DNA of 38,077 bases from positions 1 to 38,077 of IMG/VR virus record IMGVR_UViG_3300021185_001442; one strand, written 5' to 3'. Under the pieces are notes generated by a model. The model ran no database searches, was not told the DNA's origin, and saw nothing but the letters and a program-made list of their open reading frames with translations. Source of the stretch: a virus. Positions 12,221-19,200 of this stretch are shown in pieces; the first letter of the stretch is position 1, and each line of letters starts with the position of its first letter. The translations under genes and the position numbers were made by a program.

Positions 12221-12228
12221 TATTTATA
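12221..12228 (-). promoter_or_regulatory. T4-type late promoter, leftward (gp4 operon)
   Basis: TATTTATA on the + strand, that is TATAAATA on the - strand, 33 nt before the gp4 ATG. The two late promoters in this gap point away from each other and their transcripts overlap, so each transcript begins inside the other promoter's upstream region. Confidence 0.7.
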
Positions 12229-12240
12229 TAGGAAAAAGAT

Positions 12241-13272
12241 ATGCCTACACAAAATTTCGGTCAATCGGGTCAAATTGGTTTTGTTGGACCTTCAAGGCCA
12301 GGCGGAAAAGACCAAAATAAAGTAATAACAACAGAGACAGCTGTCGAACCTGAAGCTACTTTTTTTGATAGATATACAAAAAAGTTTAAAAATAGAGTTT
12401 CACAACAATTAGAAAAGTATACTCAAGAAAGAGTTGACATAAGTAAACTTCATCATTATTCTTATCCACTTGATATAAACGAAGGAGCAAAATCAGGATT
12501 ACCATTTATACGATTTGGTATTAAACCTGCTACATCTACTGAAAGAGTAGCAATATTTTTATATCAGCCTCCTGGATTTTCAGTATCAGATGGCGCTAAT
12601 TATGCCAATTTTGATGTTGGTAGTATAAAAGGTGGTTTAAATTTATTAAACAGCGCAATGAGTGGTAAAGGACCTAATATAACAAATGCTGATATTGGAG
12701 CATTTGCTATGATGGGTAAAGATAAATTAATGGGTGGGTCAAGTACTATCGATAAAATAACAAGCTCCGGTGCTATTTCAATGGGTGTTGCAACTAATCC
12801 ATATACAAGAACAGCATACGAAAGTACAAATGTAAGAGCTTTTAGTTTTAGTTTTAAATTAATTGCTGAAAATGAAAAAGAAAGTGAAATGGCAAAGTTG
12901 ATTGAAAGAACTTTTCGAAAATTTTTATATCCAAAGAGAGCAGGTTCTGTTGCTTTAGTATATCCGCCATTAGTTGATATACAATTTTATTCTGAAGGTA
13001 GAATTAATGACTATATGCCGAAAATAAAACCATGTTATATAACATCTTTAGAATCAACGTTTAATGAAGGAAGCACTGCGTTCCATAAAGATACCGGTGC
13101 GCCATTAGAAGTTAATTTAACTCTTGGATTCCAAGAAGAAAGAGTATTAGTACGTCAAGATTTATATGAAACTGATGATTCTGTTAAAGAAAAAGAATTT
13201 GGATATTATACTCCAGAGCAAAGTGCATTTGTATCTACGACAGAAAACGTAGACGAAGGAGGAAAGTCTTAA
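12241..13272 (+). CDS. 48: gp48, baseplate tail tube cap
   Basis: 343 aa (T4 gp48 is 364). A Gly/Pro-rich N-terminus is followed by the conserved HHYSYPLDI...LPFIRFGIKP and VAIFLYQPPGFSVSDGANY segments. The C-terminal third has the tube-like elements AFSFSFKLIAENEKES and YPPLVDIQFYSEG and ends with LEVNLTLGFQEERVLVRQDLY, typical of gp48 in marine T4-like phages. It joins the central hub to the first ring of the tail tube. AGGAA lies 8 nt before the ATG. It is the first gene of the rightward late operon, and gp53 starts directly on the base after its stop. Confidence 0.88.
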   Translation: MPTQNFGQSGQIGFVGPSRPGGKDQNKVITTETAVEPEATFFDRYTKKFKNRVSQQLEKYTQERVDISKLHHYSYPLDINEGAKSGLPFIRFGIKPATSTERVAIFLYQPPGFSVSDGANYANFDVGSIKGGLNLLNSAMSGKGPNITNADIGAFAMMGKDKLMGGSSTIDKITSSGAISMGVATNPYTRTAYESTNVRAFSFSFKLIAENEKESEMAKLIERTFRKFLYPKRAGSVALVYPPLVDIQFYSEGRINDYMPKIKPCYITSLESTFNEGSTAFHKDTGAPLEVNLTLGFQEERVLVRQDLYETDDSVKEKEFGYYTPEQSAFVSTTENVDEGGKS

Positions 13273-14052
13273 ATGTTTTTTAAACAATTTCCAAAAGTAG
13301 AATACGATTTTAATCGTACTGGTATTAAACAAAATATGGTCGACTTATTTAGAAGTGTAAGACCGTTACCATCTTTTTTAGATAATTTTTCAGGCTATAG
13401 TTTATATAATATAAAAAATGGTGAAAGGCCTGACCTAGTATCTGGTAGATTATACGGTACATCGATGTATTATTGGACATTCTTTTTAGTTAATGACCAT
13501 TTACATGATGGATACAGAGCGTGGCCAATGAGTCAAGAAGCTTTACAAGAGTATATGGCAACATCATATAACGGATTTGCAATAGAAACTAATCCTCAAG
13601 TACTTAATAACCATGAAAATAGTTTATCTGGTAGATTTAAAATGGGCGAAACAGTTACTGGTTCTGTCAGTAGCGCATCAGGAAAAGTTACTAAAAAAAT
13701 AGTCGATTTAAGTCAGTTAATTGTACAAGATACAACAGGTACATTTATAGGTTCATCAAACGGAGCTAAAGAATTAATTGTAGGAGCAACATCAGAAGAT
13801 TCAGTTTCTACTTATAATGTATATAATTACATTGACGCTCCATACTATTATCACAGAACAGACGATGCTCTTAAAAAACCAGTTACTAATAGTGACCATA
13901 TTGTTGGGGGTGTATCACCAGCTAACTTATCTTTTGTTACAAACAGAGCGCATCTTGAAGAAACAAATGATAAGAATGCTCAAATAAGAGTTATCGATCC
14001 TTCTAGCATGACTGCTTTTATAAAATCATTTAAAGAATTACTTAACAGATGA
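13273..14052 (+). CDS. 53: gp53, baseplate wedge protein with an inserted domain
   Basis: 259 aa against 196 in T4. The N-terminal half carries gp53 features: FFKQFPKVEYDF, then RPDLVSGRLYGTSMYYWTFFLVNDH and YRAWPMSQEALQEYM, matching the LYWVLLMCND and GWITSQEA segments of T4. Residues about 120-185 hold a beta-rich insert (GETVTGSVSSASGKVTKK...TTGTFIGSSNG), after which the fold resumes with YNYIDAPYYYHRTD and a C-terminal helix (MTAFIKSFKELLNR). gp53 links neighbouring wedges through gp25 and gp6. AGGAGG-like GGAGGAAAG precedes the ATG. It overlaps the next gene by ATGA. Confidence 0.88.
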   Translation: MFFKQFPKVEYDFNRTGIKQNMVDLFRSVRPLPSFLDNFSGYSLYNIKNGERPDLVSGRLYGTSMYYWTFFLVNDHLHDGYRAWPMSQEALQEYMATSYNGFAIETNPQVLNNHENSLSGRFKMGETVTGSVSSASGKVTKKIVDLSQLIVQDTTGTFIGSSNGAKELIVGATSEDSVSTYNVYNYIDAPYYYHRTDDALKKPVTNSDHIVGGVSPANLSFVTNRAHLEETNDKNAQIRVIDPSSMTAFIKSFKELLNR

Positions 14053-15383
14053 GTAACAACTATAATTCAGTCGGTAAAGATAACTTATCGGTATCTCCGA
14101 AGAGTTATAGTATTGACCAAGCTATTATTACAGCAAACAATGGACATGAAGTTGAATTAAAAAATATTGTTCATGATATAAAAATTCATGAAGGTTTACA
14201 TCGTTCAGGTATAGTAGTAGAAATATTCTTAGTAGATACAGCTAACCTTACAAATGAACTAAAATTATCTGGTAATGAAAAAATTCATTTAATAATTGCA
14301 AGAAATGAACCAAAACTTGGAGAACAAGGATTTGATTTAGAACTTTATATTGCTGATATAACAAATTTTTCTGAACCAACACCAGCATCTAAATCTTATA
14401 CTCTTGTATGTGTTTCTAAACATATGTATTTAAATAATAAAAAACTTTTAGATGGAGCGTTTCAAGGAACACCTCGAGCTTTGGTATCTCAAATAGTAAA
14501 AACTAATCTTGACTCAAAATTACAAGTAAGTGCTTCAACAAAAGGTATTATAAAAGGTATATACCCTAATATACAGCCACTTCAAGCTATTAGTTGGCTC
14601 TTAAGAAATTCTTTTGATGATAATACTCAAATATATTTTTATGAATCAGCAAAATTTGGATTAGTTTTAACATCATATGCATCGATACTTAATCAAAATG
14701 AAGTATATGGAAACTATAACAGAAATCCTAATCCAACTGAGACAATGTATAATAGTAAAGAAGAAAAAATGTTTGAAGAAGAAAGACTTAAAATACAAAA
14801 AATGGCATCTTCATTAAATGTTTCTAAATTAAATGCATCTTCAAAAGGAACTTTTGGAGGAGTTTTAAATAAATTAGATATATCAACTAAAACAAGAAGT
14901 GATAAAACCGTTCAATATGATACTCCTAAGATAAGATTAAATACCTTTGCGCCAATAAATGATAAGATGACTATCGATGGTCAAAAGATTACTGATTTTA
15001 AAAAATTTAAACAGCATTGGATAACATATAACGCTAATGCATTTGATAATCATCAGAATTATCATAATCCGACTCAAGATGAAGCATTATTAAGAAGTAG
15101 AATGAGTATTAATAATTTAGATACTACAGTAGTTGACCTTAATTTAACTGGCGATTTTAACTTAGCTCCTGGTTTAATTATTAGTCTTGCTATATTAAAA
15201 CAAGCTGATGTATCAGAAGAACTTTCAAATAAAGAAGGAGCTGATGGAGAAATATTTGATAATTATGTAAGTGGTGCTTATCTTGTATCAAGTATTACAC
15301 ATCATTTTGGTAAAGAAGGTTATAATATAAATGCTAAAGTTAAAAAAGATTCATTTATTGAAGAACAAATAAGAGGTAAATAA
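14049..15383 (+). CDS. 27: gp27-like baseplate hub protein
   Basis: 444 aa (T4 gp27 is 391). Successive domains as in hub proteins of contractile tails: an N-terminal barrel with VELKNIVHDIKIHEGLHRSGI and LELYIADITNFSEPTPASKSYTL, the GAFQGTPRALVSQIVK segment, then IQPLQAISWLLRNSFDDNTQIYFYES, where hub domains link. A polar linker is around residues 235-290. The C-terminal part ends with GAYLVSSITHHFGKEGYNINAKV. It forms the trimeric ring that carries the gp5 spike, and gp5 starts on the last base of its stop (TAATG), so hub and spike are made in step. Confidence 0.8.
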   Translation: MSNNYNSVGKDNLSVSPKSYSIDQAIITANNGHEVELKNIVHDIKIHEGLHRSGIVVEIFLVDTANLTNELKLSGNEKIHLIIARNEPKLGEQGFDLELYIADITNFSEPTPASKSYTLVCVSKHMYLNNKKLLDGAFQGTPRALVSQIVKTNLDSKLQVSASTKGIIKGIYPNIQPLQAISWLLRNSFDDNTQIYFYESAKFGLVLTSYASILNQNEVYGNYNRNPNPTETMYNSKEEKMFEEERLKIQKMASSLNVSKLNASSKGTFGGVLNKLDISTKTRSDKTVQYDTPKIRLNTFAPINDKMTIDGQKITDFKKFKQHWITYNANAFDNHQNYHNPTQDEALLRSRMSINNLDTTVVDLNLTGDFNLAPGLIISLAILKQADVSEELSNKEGADGEIFDNYVSGAYLVSSITHHFGKEGYNINAKVKKDSFIEEQIRGK

Positions 15384-15889
15384 TGTTTGATAGGAAGGTA
15401 GACCAATTTAAAAACGGAGTCTTTACATGGTTTATTGGCGAAGTAAAAGATATTAATGATACTAAAAATTTAAATAGAGTAAGAGTACATGCTTATGGAT
15501 ATTATGACGGAGTAGTAAATAATGGAGATTATCCCTGGGCAACTGTTATGATGCCAACAACATCAGCATCTATTAAAGGTAATGGTGGTAATCATCACTT
15601 AGAAGTTGGTTCATGGGTAGTAGGATTCTTTGCAGATGGTCCATCAGCTCAAGACCCTATAGTTATGGGTTCAATCGCTACACAAACAAATGGAACACAA
15701 GATATACCAAGTGACGCATCAGTAGATAATAAAGTATATGAATCAAAAGCTGGTCATTTAATTGAAATTGATAATAAAGATGGTTCAGAGGAAATAAGAA
15801 TTACACACGGTAAAAAAGATTCACATATTAAAATGAAAAGTGATGGCTCTATTGAAATAAAATCAGTTGTTAAAACAACAATATTATAA
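15383..15889 (+). CDS. 5: gp5-type baseplate spike protein without lysozyme domain
   Basis: 168 aa against 575 in T4. Residues 15-100 form the OB-fold of gp5/VgrG proteins (TWFIGEVKDINDTKNLNRVRVHAYGYYDG...YPWATVMMP...VGSWVVGFFADGPSAQDPIVMGS). Residues about 120-168 are the start of a beta-helix (GHLIEIDNKDGSEEIRI, HIKMKSDGSIEIKS). The lysozyme domain and the long beta-helix of T4 gp5 are missing, so this is a blunt spike with no visible cell-wall enzyme. It is coupled to gp27 upstream and to the unknown 333-aa gene downstream. Confidence 0.85.
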   Translation: MFDRKVDQFKNGVFTWFIGEVKDINDTKNLNRVRVHAYGYYDGVVNNGDYPWATVMMPTTSASIKGNGGNHHLEVGSWVVGFFADGPSAQDPIVMGSIATQTNGTQDIPSDASVDNKVYESKAGHLIEIDNKDGSEEIRITHGKKDSHIKMKSDGSIEIKSVVKTTIL

Positions 15890-16890
15890 TGTCGACGCCA
15901 AATATTACATTGCCACAAATAGAATGTCCTGATGTTTTATTACCTACTCCAGCTAATTTAAGAAACTTATTTAGTGGATTAGCTACACATGCTTATCGTT
16001 ATGAGATTGATGAATTAAAAAAAACTCTTGAAGATATAAGAAAGTTAATAAGTTCTGTCGACCCTAAGTTTGAAAAGATAGAAATACCAGAAATAGAATG
16101 GGAATTAATGATAACTAAGTTATCAGCTGATTTTCCAATGTATGTACAAAAACAAATACTTGAATTAATAAATGCTTTGTTTCCTATTGACTTTAATGTG
16201 ACTATATTAGGCATACAAATTAATATAATTGATTTTTTAACTGACCCAAGTAGTGTTTTAGATAATATAAAATTAGAAGAGATTGATAGTATATATGATT
16301 TAATACCAGATGAATATAAAATATGGGATAAATTTGAAACAGCTGATTTTAAAAAAGAAACTGTAACAAATTATATACGTTCTGAAGTTGCAAAGAAAAT
16401 GAATCTCTTATTAACTGGTGGATTCTCTGGTCTTATAGATTTATTTGATGAAATATGGGACGCATTAGAATTACCATCATTTCCTGGATTACAAGAAATA
16501 GATTTAGAAGCTTTAATACGAGATAAAACAATAGAAGAATTAGAACAGGTACAAATATTTGGATTTAGTTTATTAGATTTATTAGGTGGAGAGTTTGATG
16601 ATAAGGTAGAAATACCAGAGTTTCAAAAAGAAAGATTATTAAAAAGAGCAAGAGAGTTTACAGAGGAATGGCAAACATATCTTATAAAACTATGGATTCA
16701 AAAGGTTGAGGATTTTTTTAATGCTATAGGATTAGGTGCAATAATTGATTTAATTACATTTAGTTTCTGTGATTACTTAAAGGTAATAGGCTTTCCATCA
16801 ACAATAGATTTACCAGAATCAGTACAAACATTAATTAATAACACACAAAGTCAACTTCCTAACACAACAGTTGAGCAAGGAAGCAATTAA
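15889..16890 (+). CDS. Unknown acidic baseplate-operon protein, 333 aa
   Basis: Overlaps the gp5 stop (TAATG) and precedes gp25, so it is almost certainly a baseplate or hub component. It is acidic and strongly helical, with many Leu/Ile/Phe heptads (YEIDELKKTLEDIRKLI near 39-56, FPMYVQKQILELINALFPIDF near 80-102) and a C-terminal part with QKVEDFFNAIGLGAIIDLI. No signal peptide. The hydrophobic stretches look like packed helices rather than membrane spans. I recognise it only as a recurrent virion-structural type in marine T4-like phages. No T4 counterpart is evident. Confidence 0.75.
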   Translation: MSTPNITLPQIECPDVLLPTPANLRNLFSGLATHAYRYEIDELKKTLEDIRKLISSVDPKFEKIEIPEIEWELMITKLSADFPMYVQKQILELINALFPIDFNVTILGIQINIIDFLTDPSSVLDNIKLEEIDSIYDLIPDEYKIWDKFETADFKKETVTNYIRSEVAKKMNLLLTGGFSGLIDLFDEIWDALELPSFPGLQEIDLEALIRDKTIEELEQVQIFGFSLLDLLGGEFDDKVEIPEFQKERLLKRAREFTEEWQTYLIKLWIQKVEDFFNAIGLGAIIDLITFSFCDYLKVIGFPSTIDLPESVQTLINNTQSQLPNTTVEQGSN

Positions 16891-16894
16891 AGAG

Positions 16895-16902
16895 TATAAA
16901 TA
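16895..16902 (+). promoter_or_regulatory. T4-type late promoter abutting gp25
   Basis: TATAAATA in the 17-bp gap before gp25, followed by GTATT and the ATG. The same 5-nt distance to the ATG occurs at 11734. A late transcript from here would start at or next to the ATG of gp25. Confidence 0.6.
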
Positions 16903-16907
16903 GTATT

Positions 16908-17357
16908 ATGGCAGGATTATATACAGGCGACAAGCAAATATCGGGCGATTTAGAGCAGGCAAGAAATGTTTCTAGAAAAAAAGCTCATCGCGATTTAGAT
17001 TTATCTTTAAAGATTCATCCTATACGTAAAGATATTATACCTTTAAAAGACGATGCTGCTATTAAGAATGCAATAAAAAATTTACTTATAACTAATTTTT
17101 ATGAAAGACCGTTTGCAGATGATTTAGGAGCTAATCTGAGAGGATTACTTTTTGAACCTGCTGGGATAATAACAAACATAGAATTAAGAAGTAATATAAG
17201 AGATGTTATAGAAAAGTATGAACCAAGAGTATCAGTCACAAGTATCGATATAACTGATAATATACCTAGGAATGAATATCTTATAGAAGTTTTTTTTAAT
17301 ATAAAAGGAATCAACGTAGAACAAGTCGTTGAAATACCACTTAGAAGGTTAAGATAA
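16908..17357 (+). CDS. 25: gp25, baseplate wedge protein
   Basis: 149 aa (T4 gp25 is 132), with the gp25-like/IraD fold blocks: RDLDLSLKIHPIRKDIIPLKDDAAIKNAIKNLL, the FYERPFADDLGANLRGLLFE motif, then IRDVIEKYEPRVSV and EVFFNIKG. It is the most conserved protein of contractile-tail baseplates and clamps the gp6-gp7 helical core bundle. It lies one base before gp6 in the usual 25-6 order. No good Shine-Dalgarno site, apart from AAAGAG located upstream of the TATAAATA. Confidence 0.93.
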   Translation: MAGLYTGDKQISGDLEQARNVSRKKAHRDLDLSLKIHPIRKDIIPLKDDAAIKNAIKNLLITNFYERPFADDLGANLRGLLFEPAGIITNIELRSNIRDVIEKYEPRVSVTSIDITDNIPRNEYLIEVFFNIKGINVEQVVEIPLRRLR

Positions 17358-17358
17358 A

Positions 17359-19200
17359 ATGGCAACAAATTTAAATGTAACGGAACTAGATTTTGCAGAT
17401 ATAAAAAATAATCTCAAAAACTTTTTAAAACAACAAACAGAATTTAATGATTATGACTTTGAAGGTTCAGGCCTTAATGTCTTATTAGATGTATTAGCTT
17501 ATAATACTCATTATAATGCTTTAAATGCTCATTACTCATTAAATGAATCGTTTTTAGATTCAGCTCAGATAAGAGGTAATGTCGTAACAAGAGCTAAGTT
17601 ATTAGGATATACACCTAGGTCTGTTTTATCTCCAAGAGCTACAGTTAATATTGTTGTTACTAAACCAAATTCAGGTACTATACCAACAGTATTAGAACTT
17701 ACAAAAGGGACTAAATTAAATACAGTTGTAAGTGGAGAAGAATTTCAGTTTGTTGTTTTAAATACTCAACAAGCTACGTTAAGTGGTTCAACATGGACAT
17801 TTAATAATGTCACTCTTGTTGAAGGAACTTCAAGAGAATTAAAATATAGAGTTGATAATGATATAGAAAATCAGAAATTTCAACTCTCTGACTTTGATGC
17901 TGATACAAGCACGTTACGCGTACGTGTACAGGCGAATGAGGAATCAACAGCATTTGACGTATATACAAAATTTGAAACATTAAAAGGTGTAGATTCTACA
18001 TCAAAGGTTTATTACTTACAAGAAAATCCAAGCGGTTATTATGAAGTATACTTTGGTGATGGCGTAACTGGATTTAAACCAACTAATAATAATATCGTAA
18101 CAGTTGATTATGTAACCACTAAAGGTACTGAAAGTAATGGTGCAAATTTATTTACAATGGTTGATGATATTGGTACATTTGATAATATTGCAGTATCATT
18201 AGTTGCAGCAGCTGCTGGTGGAGCTGAAGAAGAAACAATGGAGTCAATAAGATTTAACGCTCCTCTTACTTTTATATCACAAAACAGAGCAGTAACAGCT
18301 GATGACTATGCAGCAATTATTAAAAAGGAATTTAGTAATATAGATTCTATCTCAACATGGGGTGGTGAAGATAATGACCCACCTGACTATGGAAGAGTAT
18401 ATGTTTGTATTAAACCTTTATTAGCAGAAACACTTACAACAGCAGAAAAAACAAATATTACCGGAGCTATTTTAAAAGGTAAGAATGTTGTATCAATTAC
18501 TCCACAAATAGTAGACCCTAACTTTACTTATTTAGAATTAGATGTATCATTTAAATATAATCCTAATTTAACAGATAGAAGTTCTGTAGATTTACAATCA
18601 GTAGTAAGAGATACTATAACAGATTATAACTTTAATAATTTAAATAAATTTGATGGTGTATTTAGACACTCACAGTTAACAAGAAATATAGATAACAGTG
18701 ACCCAGCTATATTAAATACAACAGTAAGACCGAGAATGTTTCAAAATATTACACCGGCAAATAATGCATTAAATAACTTTAGTTTAAGTTTTTCATCTCC
18801 TTTTTTCCAGTCAGGTAATTCAAGTGCATTTTTAATATCATCTTCAGCTTTTAAAATAAATAACGTCGACCATTTCTTTGGTGATGAGCCTATTACTGAT
18901 TCTACTAAAAGAAATGTAATTGTTTATAAAGTAGTGAATGAAGTTAATACAACTGTGATTAAAAGCGCTGGTGAAATAGATGTAAATAAAGGTACTATTC
19001 TTTTAAATAACTTTACGCCTGATACCACTGATAATATTAAAATTACTGTATTACCTAACTCACTAGATTTAGGACCAAAGAGAGACCAATTAATATCAAT
19101 TGACAATAGTTTTGTAGTTATAACTCCAGAAATAGATACAATTGCAGTTGCTGGTTCAGCCGGTTCTATAGACTATACAACAACATCAAGATTTAAGTAA
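17359..19200 (+). CDS. 6: gp6, baseplate wedge protein (J-like)
   Basis: 613 aa (T4 gp6 is 660). The N-terminus (LNVTELDFADIKNNLKNFLKQQTEFNDYDFEGSGLNVLLDVLAYNTHYNALNAHY is a continuous stretch at residues 4-58) is the classical gp6/baseplate-J opening. FGDGVTGFKP near residue 232 and ESIRFNAPLTFISQNRAVTADDY near 293 follow the same family. The last third is a beta-rich domain. gp6 dimers form the inner ring of the wedge and drive the hexagon-to-star change on contraction. It overlaps gp7 by a base (TAATG). Confidence 0.92.
   Translation: MATNLNVTELDFADIKNNLKNFLKQQTEFNDYDFEGSGLNVLLDVLAYNTHYNALNAHYSLNESFLDSAQIRGNVVTRAKLLGYTPRSVLSPRATVNIVVTKPNSGTIPTVLELTKGTKLNTVVSGEEFQFVVLNTQQATLSGSTWTFNNVTLVEGTSRELKYRVDNDIENQKFQLSDFDADTSTLRVRVQANEESTAFDVYTKFETLKGVDSTSKVYYLQENPSGYYEVYFGDGVTGFKPTNNNIVTVDYVTTKGTESNGANLFTMVDDIGTFDNIAVSLVAAAAGGAEEETMESIRFNAPLTFISQNRAVTADDYAAIIKKEFSNIDSISTWGGEDNDPPDYGRVYVCIKPLLAETLTTAEKTNITGAILKGKNVVSITPQIVDPNFTYLELDVSFKYNPNLTDRSSVDLQSVVRDTITDYNFNNLNKFDGVFRHSQLTRNIDNSDPAILNTTVRPRMFQNITPANNALNNFSLSFSSPFFQSGNSSAFLISSSAFKINNVDHFFGDEPITDSTKRNVIVYKVVNEVNTTVIKSAGEIDVNKGTILLNNFTPDTTDNIKITVLPNSLDLGPKRDQLISIDNSFVVITPEIDTIAVAGSAGSIDYTTTSRFK

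Noticed and set aside
13273-14052. Frameshift or gene fusion in gp53 because of its extra length
   Set aside because: The frame is continuous and the T4 gp53 features resume after the insert, so it is an inserted domain rather than an error.
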